Below are positions 13,809 through 21,988 of a DNA stretch of 24,093 bases, piece after piece. Under the pieces are notes generated by a model that was not told where the DNA came from, searched no databases, and saw only the letters and a list, made by a program, of their open reading frames with translations. Source of the DNA: JBIOYL01 sp044870185 (GTDB lineage Bacteria > Actinomycetota > CALGFH01); contig JBIOYL010000064.1 in assembly GCA_044870185.1 (NCBI GenBank), positions 1 through 24,093 on the forward strand. The letters are read 5' to 3'. Each line of letters opens with the position of its first letter. Position 1 is the first letter of the stretch. A program made the translations under genes and the position numbers.

Positions 13809-15388
13809 AGCTCCGGCTGCTCGCCAACAGCCTGCGCGGCAGCCCCGCCCGGGTGGTCGGGATGGTCCTCGGCGTGCTGCTCGCCCTGCCGCTCACCGCC
13901 GTCGGGACCTTCCTGCTGGCCACCCTGCCGCGCTCGCACCCCCGGATCGCCCTGCCGCTCACCGTGCTCGTGTTCCTGGGGCTCGCGTTCGGCTGGGTGT
14001 GGTTCCCGCTGACCCTGTTCGCGGCCGACGCCACGCTCGACCCGACGCGGCTGGCGCTGCTGCCGCTGCGCCCGCGCCAGCTGATGACCGGGCTGTTCGC
14101 CGCCTCCTGCGTCGGCGTCGCGCCGCTGGCCACCATGCTCGTGCTCGCCGGCGCGGTGGTCGGGTTCGCGCCGGCGGGCCCCGGCGTCCTGCTGGTGGCC
14201 CTGGCCGCCGCCGGCGAGCTCGCCCTGTGCGTCACCGCCTCGCGGGCGCTGACCACGGCGCTGTCGCGCTGGCTGCGCAGCCGCAAGGCGCGCGACCTGG
14301 CGGTCCTGGTGGTGTCGGTGAGCACGCTGGCCCTGAACCTCGCCTTCCAGGCGCTGAGCCGCTCCCTGCAGCACGCCCGGCCGGGCTCGCTGCGCGGCGT
14401 GGGCGGCGTCGCGCTGCTGCTCGGCTGGAGCCCGCCGGGACTGGCCGCCCACGCCATGGCCAGCGCGCGCGTCGGACGGCTCGGCGTCGCCCTGGCCGAG
14501 CTCGCCGGCGTGGCCGCGGCGGTCCTGGCGCTCGTCTGGGTGTGGTGGACGAGCCTGGAGCGGGTGCTCACCACCGTCGAGCCGGGCTCCCCCCCGGCCC
14601 GCAAGGCGATCGCCGGCCTGTGGCCGCGGCTGCTCGGCTTCCTGCCCCGCGACGCCCGCACGGCGGTCGCCGTCAAGGACCTGCGCTACCTGGTCCGCCA
14701 TCCGCGTCTGCGGGTGCAGGCGCTCACCGTCGCCCTGTTCGGGGTCGCGCTGGTCGTGTTCACCGACGTCACCCCGGCGCTGCACCGGCCCGAGGGGGTC
14801 TTCGGCGCGCTCGGCATCCTCTGGCTGTTCGGGCAGAACACGATGAACCAGTTCGGGCTGGACGGCGCCGCCTACTGGACCAACGTGGCGGCGGGCACCG
14901 ACCCGCGCACCGACGTCGAGGGCAAGAACCTGGCCACCGCGCTGGTCGCCCTGGCCCTGCTCGGCGCGCTCGCGGTCGCGCTGGCCGCCCTGACCGGCGG
15001 CTGGGCGTACGTCCCGGTGGCCGTGTGCGCCGGCGTGGCGCTGCTCGGCAGCGTGCTTGCGGTCGGCGACTACGTCTCCGCCCGCTTCCCGTTCCCGGTC
15101 CCCGACGCCCCCACCAACCTGTGGGCCGGCCAGAGCGCCGGCCACGGCTGCCTGGTCGGGCTGGCCCAGCTGGTCGCCATCGCGGTCGAGTGGGCGCTGC
15201 TGGCGCCGGTGGCCGCCGTCGTGGTCGTCGGGATCGTCTGGTGGAAGCCGGCGCTGGCCGTCGCCTGCCCGCTGGCCCTGGCCTACGGGGCGCTCGTCTG
15301 GTGGCTGGGGGTGGGGCTGGCCAGCGAGGCCCTACGTGGCCGCCAGCCCGAGCTGCTCGCCGCCTTGAGCCCGAGACGGGCGACCTGA
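13784..15388 (+). CDS. ABC-2 type membrane permease, TTG start
   Basis: A 534-residue integral membrane protein with about ten to twelve hydrophobic segments, e.g. MVLGVLLALPLTAVGTFLL near residue 26 and clusters near 60, 100, 130, 220, 310, 390, 420, 465 and 495. A cytoplasmic loop near residue 280 (ARTAVAVKDLRYLVRHPRLR) is typical of large ABC-2 permeases. Start: TTG at 13784, which has GGAGGAG at 13772-13778 with 5-nt spacing; no ATG or GTG in frame is near. It overlaps the ATPase gene by 25 nt, forming a two-gene transporter. The substrate is unknown; neighbours give no direct clue. Confidence 0.88.
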   Translation: MARVFVRLKLRLLANSLRGSPARVVGMVLGVLLALPLTAVGTFLLATLPRSHPRIALPLTVLVFLGLAFGWVWFPLTLFAADATLDPTRLALLPLRPRQLMTGLFAASCVGVAPLATMLVLAGAVVGFAPAGPGVLLVALAAAGELALCVTASRALTTALSRWLRSRKARDLAVLVVSVSTLALNLAFQALSRSLQHARPGSLRGVGGVALLLGWSPPGLAAHAMASARVGRLGVALAELAGVAAAVLALVWVWWTSLERVLTTVEPGSPPARKAIAGLWPRLLGFLPRDARTAVAVKDLRYLVRHPRLRVQALTVALFGVALVVFTDVTPALHRPEGVFGALGILWLFGQNTMNQFGLDGAAYWTNVAAGTDPRTDVEGKNLATALVALALLGALAVALAALTGGWAYVPVAVCAGVALLGSVLAVGDYVSARFPFPVPDAPTNLWAGQSAGHGCLVGLAQLVAIAVEWALLAPVAAVVVVGIVWWKPALAVACPLALAYGALVWWLGVGLASEALRGRQPELLAALSPRRAT

Positions 15389-15397
15389 GCGGCGGCC

Positions 15398-15430
15398 CCC
15401 TGACGGCGGGGTGCGGTGCCCTGACGGCGG
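15398..15430. repeat. 12-bp direct repeat after the permease gene
   Basis: CCCTGACGGCGG occurs at 15398-15409 and 15419-15430, period 21, directly upstream of the promoter-like site of the phosphoesterase gene; it could be an operator pair. Confidence 0.4.
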
Positions 15431-15452
15431 TGCCGGCCCGGCCGGGCTCGGG

Positions 15453-15458
15453 TAGCAT
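15453..15458 (+). promoter_or_regulatory. -10 box of the phosphoesterase gene
   Basis: TAGCAT lies 46 bp before the start codon, giving a leader of about 40 nt with a strong Shine-Dalgarno sequence (GGGGAGGG, 15492-15499). The -35 element is not clear. Confidence 0.35.
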
Positions 15459-15504
15459 GCTCGGGGCCCGGGGTGGCCGGGCCGAGGAGCAGGGGAGGGA
15501 TGGC

Positions 15505-16500
15505 ATGTCGGGTCGGCGCTGGGTCGTTGCCGGGTTCGCCGTGGTCGCGCTGCTCGCGGCCGGCTGCACGGGCAGGCCCACGCCGGCGGGCCCGGCCCCC
15601 ACACCCACACCCGCGCCCGGCAGCCAGCCGCCGGGCGCCGCCGCCGGCGGCCAAGGTCCCCGGGTCATCATCGTGGTGGAGGAGAACCACTCGTTCGCGC
15701 AGGTCATCGGGTCGCCCCAGGCGCCCGGCCTGAACCAGCTCGCCCGCCGCGGCGTGCTGCTCACCGAGTTCTACGCCACGACGCACCCGTCGCTGCCCAA
15801 CTACATCGCGCTGCTCAGCGGCGACACCCACGGCATCACCTCCGACTGCGGCAAGTGCACGGTGGACGCGCCCAACCTCGTCGACCGGCTCGAGCAGGCC
15901 AACGTCTCCTGGAAGGCGTACATGCAGGGGCTGCCCGAGCCCTGCGCCACCGTCACCCGCGCCGGCGCCTACGCCAAGAAGCACAACCCGTTCATGTACT
16001 TCGACTCGATCCGCGACGACCCCGCCCGCTGCGCCAAGGTGGTGCCGTTCTCCCAGTTCCAGGCCGACCTCGACGGCGGGCAGCTCCCCCGCTTCGTGTT
16101 CGTCACCCCCGACCTCGACCACGACATGCACGGCGCGGGCGAGGGCGGCGACGACGCCCAGCTCGTCGCCACGGCCGACGCCTGGCTGCAGGACCTCTAC
16201 GGCAGGCTCACCGCCTCGGCGGCCTGGCGGCAGGACACCCGCCTGGTCGTCACCTGGGACGAGGGCGGCGGCGGCTCGAGGGGCAAGCGCGGCTGCTGCG
16301 ACGGCCTGGCCAACGGGGGCAACGTCGCCACCGTCATCGCCGGGCCCAAGGTGCGGCCCGGACGGGACGCCACGCCCTACGACCACTACGCGCTGCTGCG
16401 CTCCGTCCAGACCCTGCTGCACCTGCAGCCCTACCTGGGCCACGCCGCCGACCCGTCCTCCAAGGACATCCCCGCCCTGGCAAGCCAAGCCGCAGGCTGA
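15505..16500 (+). CDS. Secreted lipoprotein phosphoesterase (phospholipase C / acid phosphatase family)
   Basis: A 331-residue exported enzyme. The signal peptide ends in lipobox LAAGC (17-21), so Cys21 should be lipidated and the protein anchored on the outer face of the membrane. A Pro/Thr/Ala-rich linker (22-50) follows. The catalytic domain has VVEENHSF (57-64), THPSLPNY (93-100), TPDLDHDMHG and VVTWDEGGGG, the usual metal-binding pattern of the phosphoesterase family PF04185. The substrate may be a phospholipid, teichoic acid-like polymer or other phosphate ester; it cannot be told apart here. Four Cys in the mature part could form disulfides. Start ATG 15505 has GGGGAGGG 5 nt upstream. 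It ends 9 nt from the convergent histidine kinase gene, whose product could sense phosphate or envelope state. Confidence 0.9.
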   Translation: MSGRRWVVAGFAVVALLAAGCTGRPTPAGPAPTPTPAPGSQPPGAAAGGQGPRVIIVVEENHSFAQVIGSPQAPGLNQLARRGVLLTEFYATTHPSLPNYIALLSGDTHGITSDCGKCTVDAPNLVDRLEQANVSWKAYMQGLPEPCATVTRAGAYAKKHNPFMYFDSIRDDPARCAKVVPFSQFQADLDGGQLPRFVFVTPDLDHDMHGAGEGGDDAQLVATADAWLQDLYGRLTASAAWRQDTRLVVTWDEGGGGSRGKRGCCDGLANGGNVATVIAGPKVRPGRDATPYDHYALLRSVQTLLHLQPYLGHAADPSSKDIPALASQAAG

Positions 16501-16509
16501 CCCGCACGC

Positions 16510-17922
16510 TCAGACCGGGATGGCGAGCGAGAACGAGCTGCCCTTGGCCGGCTCGCTGGACGCCCACACCCGCCCCCCGTGCGCCTCGACGATCTCCCGG
16601 CAGATGGCCAGCCCGAGCCCGCTGCCGCCCTGGGCACGCGAGCGGGCGGCATCCACCCGGTAGAAACGGTCGAACACGTGCGGCAGGGCGTCCGCGGCGA
16701 TCCCCGGCCCGGTGTCGGTGACCGAGCAGCCGGCCATCCCGTCCTGGTGCCAGGTGCGCACGCACACCTCACCGCCCGCGCCGGTGTACTTGATCGCGTT
16801 GTCGACCAGGTTGGTGACGACCAGCTCGAGCTGGCGGCGGTCGCCGAGCACCACCGCGCCGGCGCCCTCGCGCCGCAGCGTGACGCGTTTGGCGGCGGCC
16901 AGCGGCCGCAGCTTGCCGAGCACCTCGTCCACGAGGGCGTCCAGCCGCTCGGGGGTGCGCAGCAGCTGCAGCCGGCCCTCGTCGATGCGGGCCAGGGTGA
17001 GCAGGTTGTCGACGATCCGGCTCATGCGCTCGACCTCCTCGTTGGCGCTGGACAGCACCTCGCGGGCGTCGGCTGCCAGCCCGGGGGAGCGCAGGCTGAC
17101 CTCCAGCTCCGAGCGCATCACGGCCAGCGGCGTGCGCAGCTCGTGCGAGGCGTCGGCGACCAGGCGGTGCTGGTCGGCCACCCCCCGCTCGATGCGGTCG
17201 AGCATGGCGTTGAGCGTGGCCGCCAGCCGGCCGAGCTCGTCGGCGGTCGGCGGCACGGCGACCCGCTCGTGCAGCCGGTCGGCGCCGATCGCGGCCGCCT
17301 GGCGGGTCATGCGGGTGACCGGCAGCAGCGCCTTGCGGGCCAGCAGCCAGCCACCCCCGCCGGCCAGCGCGAGCGCCGCCGCCCCACCGACCAGGAGCAG
17401 CAGCAGCAGGTCGCGCACGGACTCGTCGACCTCGTTCAGCGGGACCGCCAGGACCAGCACCCCGATGGGCGGCGAGCCTGTCGGCGGGGAGTTGGTCGGC
17501 AAGGAGGCGGTCGCCGGCACGGCCAGCAGCCGGTAGCGCCGGCGTTCCGGGCCGAGGTGGACGGTGGCACGGACCTGGCGCCCTCGGGCCGCGCGGGCCA
17601 GCGCCCATGGGCCGAGCATCGGCCTGGCGGCGACCGGGTCGCCGGAGGCCTGCCGGACCGCGCCGCCGGGGTCGAGGAGCTGGGCCGCGGGCTGGCCGTG
17701 CAGGGGCACCAGCCGGTCTGTGTCCAGCTCCCGCAGGCTGGCGTGGCCGGTGGCCGCAAGGGCGGTGCCGACGTCGTCGGCCCGGTCGTCGAGCGACTGG
17801 TCGACGCTGTCGATCAGCTCCGCGCGCATGCGCACCAGCAGGAAGGCGGCCAGCACGGCGAGGATGGCCGTCAGCAGCCCGACATACCAGGCGGTGAGCC
17901 GGACGCGGATGGGGAGGTTCAC
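16510..17922 (-). CDS. Two-component sensor histidine kinase
   Basis: A 470-residue membrane kinase. Transmembrane segments lie at about 12-31 and 171-193, leaving an outer domain of about 140 residues with a Pro/Thr/Ser stretch near 141-153. HAMP follows at about 195-247. The phospho-acceptor is His260 in DASHELRTPL. The N box is NLVDNAIKY, G1 is DTGPGIA and G2 is GSGLGLAI, all intact. Start: GTG at 17922; no Shine-Dalgarno sequence is evident, so translation may depend on coupling to the response regulator 30 nt upstream. The signal is unknown. The adjacent convergent phosphoesterase is a plausible target but this is inference. Confidence 0.94.
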   Translation of the reverse strand: MNLPIRVRLTAWYVGLLTAILAVLAAFLLVRMRAELIDSVDQSLDDRADDVGTALAATGHASLRELDTDRLVPLHGQPAAQLLDPGGAVRQASGDPVAARPMLGPWALARAARGRQVRATVHLGPERRRYRLLAVPATASLPTNSPPTGSPPIGVLVLAVPLNEVDESVRDLLLLLLVGGAAALALAGGGGWLLARKALLPVTRMTRQAAAIGADRLHERVAVPPTADELGRLAATLNAMLDRIERGVADQHRLVADASHELRTPLAVMRSELEVSLRSPGLAADAREVLSSANEEVERMSRIVDNLLTLARIDEGRLQLLRTPERLDALVDEVLGKLRPLAAAKRVTLRREGAGAVVLGDRRQLELVVTNLVDNAIKYTGAGGEVCVRTWHQDGMAGCSVTDTGPGIAADALPHVFDRFYRVDAARSRAQGGSGLGLAICREIVEAHGGRVWASSEPAKGSSFSLAIPV

Positions 17923-17952
17923 GGGACGGGAGGGGTCATGGGACCTGGCGGT

Positions 17953-18639
17953 TCACGAAGCCGAAGGCTCATGGACCTGGAGGGCGTAGCCGACGCCGCG
18001 GACCGTGTGGATGAGCGCCGGCATGCCCGGCCGCTCCAGCTTGCGCCGCAGGTAGCCTATGTAGACGTCCACGACGTTGGACAGGCCGTCGTAGTTGAAG
18101 TCCCACACGTGCTCGAGGATGTCGCTGCGGCTGACCACGTCGCCGGCCCGGCGCATCAGGTACTCGAGCAGGGAGAACTCGCGCGCGGACAGCTCGACCG
18201 GCCGGCCCGCCCGGGTGACCAGATGGCTGGCCGGGTCCAGGGCAAGGTCTGCGACCGTGAGCACGACCGGCCGCTCCCCCGGAGCGCGCCGCAGCAGGGC
18301 GCGCAGGCGGGCCAGCAGCTCGCCGAAGGCGAACGGCTTGACCAGGTAGTCGTCGGCGCCGACGTCCAGGCCGCCGATCCGGTCCTGCACCCCGTCCCTG
18401 GCCGTGAGCATGATGACCGGAGCCCAGCGGCCCGCCGCCCGCAGGCGCCGGCACAGCTCGAGCCCGTCCAGACCGGGCAGCATCACGTCGAGCACGATGG
18501 CGTCGTAGGGATGCTCGGTCGCCTGGTACAGGCCGTCCTCGCCGTCGTGGGCGACGTCGACCGCATAGCCCTCCTGCTCGAGGCCCCGCTGGATGGCCCG
18601 GGCCATCTTCGCCTCGTCCTCGACCACCAGGATGTGCAT
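17953..18639 (-). CDS. OmpR/PhoB-family response regulator
   Basis: A 228-residue DNA-binding response regulator. The receiver has the acidic pair near 7-9 (VVEDE), phospho-acceptor Asp51 (VLDVMLPG), Thr79 and Lys101 (LVKPFAF). The C-terminal winged helix from about 125 has REFSLLEYL and VDVYIGYLRRKL, then the HTVRGVGYAL end. Complete and of normal length. Start ATG 18639 has GAAGGGG about 9 nt upstream. It is the first gene of a two-gene operon with the histidine kinase. It lies 92 nt after the broken gatD; that gap is filled by short repeats. Confidence 0.96.
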   Translation of the reverse strand: MHILVVEDEAKMARAIQRGLEQEGYAVDVAHDGEDGLYQATEHPYDAIVLDVMLPGLDGLELCRRLRAAGRWAPVIMLTARDGVQDRIGGLDVGADDYLVKPFAFGELLARLRALLRRAPGERPVVLTVADLALDPASHLVTRAGRPVELSAREFSLLEYLMRRAGDVVSRSDILEHVWDFNYDGLSNVVDVYIGYLRRKLERPGMPALIHTVRGVGYALQVHEPSAS

Positions 18640-18677
18640 GCCGCCGCCCCTTCATCGCCACACCGGCCCGCCGCAGG

Positions 18678-18780
18678 CTCTCGTCAAGCCTCGGCCTCGT
18701 CAAGCCCCGGCCGCAGCACGCCCCGGTCCCGTCAGGCCCCGGTCCCGTCAGGCCCCGGGCGCAGCACGCCCTGGCCTCGT
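18678..18780. repeat. Cluster of short direct repeats between gatD and the response regulator
   Basis: CTCGTCAAGCC occurs at about 18679 and 18696; CCCCGGTCCCGTCAGG occurs twice in tandem from 18721; and GCAGCACGCCC occurs at about 18713 and 18761. The cluster covers the gatD 3-prime end, so its last codons derive from repeat DNA, and it lies where the promoter of the two-component operon is expected. Confidence 0.55.
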
Positions 18781-19588
18781 CGCGGGCCGGCCTCGGTGCG
18801 CCTGCGGCGCCACCAGTTCGGACGCCGGCTGCCCGGGCTGGCCGCACGCAGGCGCTCGGCGTGCAGGGCGGCCGCCGGGTCGGGCCGGATGGGCGCCAGG
18901 TCGACCCGCCGGCCGCGCCGCTCCAGGATGCCGCCGAGCAGGGCGTCGGCGAAGGCCGGGTTGCGGGCCAGGACCGGCCCGTGCAGGTAGGTGCCGAGCA
19001 GGTTGCCGCGGCGCACCCCCTCGGTCCGGTCGGTCCCGTTGTTGCCGCTGCCGCGGACGACCGTGGCCAGCGGCTCGGCGTCCGGGCCGAGCACCGTGCG
19101 CCCGGCGTGGTTCTCGAAGCCGGTCAGGACGAGGCCGTCGGCGGTGCGGGCGACCACCTCGCCGACGCAGCGCGGCCCGGACGCCCGGGTCTCGAGGTCC
19201 AGCAGCCCGAGCCCGTCGACCTCGCGGCCGGAGGCGTCCAGGTACACCGACCCGAGCAGCTGCAGGCTGCCGCACACGGCCAGGGCGGGCGCCCCCGCGG
19301 TGAGCGCCTGGACCAGACCCCGGCCCGGCCGGCCGCGCAGCAGCGCCGACGCCGACGCCTGCATGCGTCCTCGCCACCCCCCAGCATGTAGGCGTCGAGG
19401 TCGCCGGAGACCGGGTCGGGGGCGGGCACGTCGACGGCTTCGGCGGCGATCCCGCGCACGCGCAGGCGCCAGGCGAGCACCGCGGCATTGCCGCGGTCAC
19501 CGTAGGTGCCGAGGAGCTGCGGGTAGACGATCCCGATGCGGATGGTCCGCCGCCCCAGGCTGCCGTCGCCCTGCTCGTGGAGTGCCAT
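18732..19588 (-). pseudogene. gatD: GatD-like glutamine amidotransferase with one-base frameshift
   Basis: Two reading frames together give one class I amidotransferase of the GatD/CobQ type. In the family, GatD works with MurT to amidate lipid II glutamate. The first frame (19588 to 19365) holds IGIVYPQLLGTYGDRGNA and DAYMLGGGEDA; the second (from 19364) holds MQASASALL, the nucleophile segment LAVCGSLQLLG and the catalytic His in GTYLHGPVLA. At the join one base is missing: the first frame ends with 74 codons plus 2 nt. Both catalytic residues survive, so either the gene is newly broken or the base is a sequence error. No murT lies beside it in this window, which is unusual for gatD. The C-terminal tail after about 18800 is repeat-derived. 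Start ATG 19588 lacks a ribosome site. Confidence 0.8.
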
Positions 19589-19670
19589 CGACGGCGGCCA
19601 GTCGAGCGGACCCGCGATGAGACGGCGGTGAGAGGCCGGGCAGCGCCGCGGCCAGGCGGCGGTGCGGCCG

Positions 19671-19686
19671 GGCGGGGAACCCCGCC
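19671..19686. promoter_or_regulatory. Perfect inverted repeat between gatD and the LCP gene
   Basis: GGCGGGG and CCCCGCC flank a central AA. The site lies 83 bp upstream of gatD and 64 bp upstream of the LCP start, in the middle of the 161-bp divergent gap, and could be a shared operator. Confidence 0.35.
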
Positions 19687-19735
19687 TTCGGCTCGAACCG
19701 GTCTCCAGACGGCCGGCCGACCGACCGCGCCGTGC

Positions 19736-19741
19736 TAGCGT
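19736..19741 (+). promoter_or_regulatory. -10 box of the LCP gene, leaderless
   Basis: TAGCGT is followed by 8 nt and the ATG at 19750, with no Shine-Dalgarno sequence, so the transcript should begin at or next to the start codon. Confidence 0.4.
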
Positions 19742-19749
19742 GCTGGCTC

Positions 19750-21279
19750 ATGACGAACGGTTCCCGCGTGGCCAGGCGGCGGCCGGCCAGGCGACGGCCG
19801 CCGTACTGGCGCCGGCGGATCCTCGTCGGGCTCGCCGTCGTCCTGGTGGCGTGCCTGCTGGTCGGGGGAGCCGGCTGGACCTACGCCCACTGGCGGTTCG
19901 GCCAGATCCGCTCGGTCGACGTGCCCGGGTTGCAGCAGACCTCGGCGGGCACGCCGCTGAACATCCTGGTCGTCGGCTCCGACTCGCGCGCCGGCCTCGG
20001 AAGGGGCGAGGCGCGCTCGTTCGGCTCGGCTGTGGCCAACCCCGGCCAGCGCAACGACGTGAACATCGTCGCGCACATCGACCCGTCCCGGCACCAGGCC
20101 GCGCTGCTGTCGATCCCGCGCGACCTGTTCGTGCCGATCGCCGGCACGGGGTCGAGCAACAAGCTCAACGCCGCGTTCAACGGCGACGCCGGGCGGCTCG
20201 TGGCCACCATCCGGCAGAGCCTCGGCATCGACATCAACCACTACGTCCTGGTCGACTTCGACGGCTTCCAGGGCATCGTCGACGCCCTCGGCGGGATCGA
20301 GCTGGACTTCCCCTACCCGGTTCGGGACGCCGAGTCCGGGCTGCGCATCACCCAGGCCGGCTGCCAGCGGCTCGACGGCGGCCGGGCGCTGTCGGTCGCC
20401 CGCAGCCGCCACTACCGCTACCTCCAAGGCGGGTCCTGGCACGACGACCCGCTGAGCGACCTCGGCCGCATCCGGCGCCAGCAGACCTTCCTGCGGGTCG
20501 TGCTCGCCACCGCCATCCACCAGGGCCTGGACAACCCGGTGCGGGCCAACGCCTTCATCGGCGCGGTCGTGCACGACGTGACCAAGGACGCGGGCCTGTC
20601 GGTCGGTGACGCGGTCCGGCTGGCCGGCGAGCTGCGCTCGCTCCACCCCGACAGCCTGCCCAGCTACACCCTTCCGACCCGGGAGGTGAACGGCTACCAA
20701 GGCTACGGCGACATCCTGCTGCCCGCCGAGCCGGCCGCGAGCCGGGTCGTCGCCGCGTTCCTCGGCCGCCCGCCGCCCGCTCGGGCGGCCGTCCCGCCGG
20801 CCACGGGCGCGGCCGTCCCGCCGGCCACGGGCGCGGCCGCCCGGGCGGGTGCCGGCGCGGGCGCGGCACCGCCCGCCCGCTCCCACGTCGCCGTCCGGGT
20901 CCTGAACGGCATCGGCACGCCCGGTCTGGCCGCCCGGGTGGCCGCCCGGCTGCGCGAGGCCGGCTTCACGGTCGCCGCGACCGGCAACAGCCGGCGCGGC
21001 GCCGGGCCGTCGCAGGTCCGCTACGCGCCCGGCCAGCTCGCCGCCGCGCGCGCCCTGGCGGCCGCCATCGAGGGCCCGGTCCGCCTCCGCGCCGACCCGA
21101 GCATGGGCGGCGACCGGCTCACCCTCGTGGTGCGGCCCGGCTTCGGCCGCATCCGCGCGGCTGCGCCCCCGCCTTCCACCACCCTGCCGGCGGCCAGGCC
21201 CACGCCGGCGGCCAGGCCCACGCCGGCCGCCACGCCCCTGACCTCCGCCCCACGTGACTTCGACCCGCGGCCCTGCTGA
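19750..21279 (+). CDS. LytR-CpsA-Psr family cell-wall glycopolymer ligase with LytR_C domain
   Basis: A 509-residue membrane-anchored enzyme; the family transfers wall polymers from lipid carriers to peptidoglycan outside the cell. A basic N-terminus is followed by a transmembrane segment (24-43). The LCP domain starts near 70 with NILVVGSDSR (D78, R80 bind the pyrophosphate) and has LLSIPRDL (R124), NKLNAAF, DFDGFQGIVDALGGI and SRHYRY. A repeat linker (about 335-378) leads to a LytR_C domain (VAVRVLNGIGTPGLAARVA to the LTLVVRPGF end). A Pro/Thr/Ala tail ends in Cys. Linker and tail are encoded by tandem repeats near 20790-20838 and 21187-21222. Leaderless start at ATG 19750. It is divergent from gatD, giving a cell-wall pair. 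Confidence 0.94.
   Translation: MTNGSRVARRRPARRRPPYWRRRILVGLAVVLVACLLVGGAGWTYAHWRFGQIRSVDVPGLQQTSAGTPLNILVVGSDSRAGLGRGEARSFGSAVANPGQRNDVNIVAHIDPSRHQAALLSIPRDLFVPIAGTGSSNKLNAAFNGDAGRLVATIRQSLGIDINHYVLVDFDGFQGIVDALGGIELDFPYPVRDAESGLRITQAGCQRLDGGRALSVARSRHYRYLQGGSWHDDPLSDLGRIRRQQTFLRVVLATAIHQGLDNPVRANAFIGAVVHDVTKDAGLSVGDAVRLAGELRSLHPDSLPSYTLPTREVNGYQGYGDILLPAEPAASRVVAAFLGRPPPARAAVPPATGAAVPPATGAAARAGAGAGAAPPARSHVAVRVLNGIGTPGLAARVAARLREAGFTVAATGNSRRGAGPSQVRYAPGQLAAARALAAAIEGPVRLRADPSMGGDRLTLVVRPGFGRIRAAAPPPSTTLPAARPTPAARPTPAATPLTSAPRDFDPRPC
20790..20838. repeat. 24-bp tandem repeat in the LCP linker
   Basis: Two adjacent copies of a 24-bp unit encode AVPPATGA twice, between the LCP and LytR_C domains. 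An 18-bp repeat near 21187-21222 encodes the PAARPTPAARPTPA tail in the same gene. Confidence 0.6.
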
Positions 21280-21338
21280 GGGCCGCCCTGTCGTTGCCGT
21301 GACGGCCCGTCGTTGCCCTGATGGGACGTTTGCATCAG

Positions 21339-21344
21339 TATGAT
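21339..21344 (+). promoter_or_regulatory. -10 box upstream of the zinc-ligand protein
   Basis: TATGAT is the best -10 box by eye in this stretch. TTGCCC lies 20 bp upstream at 21313-21318, a longer spacing than usual. Two related 17-bp repeats containing CGTTGCC lie near 21289 and 21308 and may be operators. Transcription would start near 21351. Confidence 0.45.
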
Positions 21345-21417
21345 CGCCGGTCCGGAGACACCGTGGTGGAGGACGAGGTTGGCGGGCGGGAGGGCGAGGT
21401 TGGCTCGGCGACTGAAC

Positions 21418-21981
21418 ATGCAGCGCGGCGGCGGCACGCAGGCTGCGTGTCGCTGCGGCAAGCCGTCGATCGGGACGTGTGCCGAGTGCGGCCGGCCCGT
21501 CTGCGCCGATCACGGCGAGCAGCAGGACGGGCGGCTGGTCTGCCGTGAGCACCGCGCCGCCCACGAGCACGCCGAGCTCCACCAGCAGGCCAGGCTGGCC
21601 CGCCAGCTCGGCGCCACCATCCCGACCCTCGTCGCCGAGTTCCTGCGGGTCATGGCGGCCGCCGGCAACCCGGGACGCACCCGGCTGCCCCGCCGCGGCT
21701 GGCTCGGCCGCCGGCGCAGCGGCTGGGAGGTCGCCGCGCAGGAGACCTACTCGCGGTCGACGGGCCGGCTGAAGCAGACCGACCGCCTGGTCCTGCTGCC
21801 CGACGGCACCTTCCGCCGGGTCGTCTGCCCGGCCGACAGGCCGCTGGCCAAGGGCAAGCTGCAGCGCGGCGAGGAGCCCGTGCCGGTCCACGTCCCCCCG
21901 AGCCAGATCTTCGCGCAGGTCCCCGGCCGGCTCGACGACCTGCTTGCCGTCAACCACCTGCAGTGGCCGAGGCCGGACTGA
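21418..21981 (+). CDS. Unknown protein with an N-terminal Cys/His zinc-ligand module
   Basis: I do not recognise this family. The start region has CRCGKPSIGTCAECGRPVC followed by ADH, then VCREH: six Cys and several His in 35 residues, spaced like a B-box or treble-clef zinc site. The rest (about 130 residues) is basic, with no membrane segment; it contains EVAAQETYSRS, LVLLPDGTFRRVV and a C-terminal LDDLLAVNHLQW. Length is 187 residues from ATG 21418. The start is uncertain: in-frame TTG codons at 21379 and 21400 each have GGAGG or GGGAGG 6 nt upstream, within a duplicated stretch, and ATG 21340 lies inside the -10 box. It ends 72 nt from the convergent guaA gene. A DNA- or protein-binding role is only a guess. 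Confidence 0.7.
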   Translation: MQRGGGTQAACRCGKPSIGTCAECGRPVCADHGEQQDGRLVCREHRAAHEHAELHQQARLARQLGATIPTLVAEFLRVMAAAGNPGRTRLPRRGWLGRRRSGWEVAAQETYSRSTGRLKQTDRLVLLPDGTFRRVVCPADRPLAKGKLQRGEEPVPVHVPPSQIFAQVPGRLDDLLAVNHLQWPRPD

Positions 21982-21988
21982 CCGGCAT

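Noticed and set aside
13583..15145. A 520-codon open frame on the minus strand opposite the ABC permease
   Set aside because: No motif, biased composition; the plus strand has a convincing ATPase and membrane protein pair.
21340..21342. ATG 21340 as start of the zinc-ligand protein
   Set aside because: This ATG is part of the TATGAT -10 box and has no ribosome site; a transcript from that promoter would begin after it.
19735..21957. A 740-codon open frame on the minus strand
   Set aside because: Shadow of the LCP and zinc-ligand genes, whose domains and motifs are clear on the plus strand.
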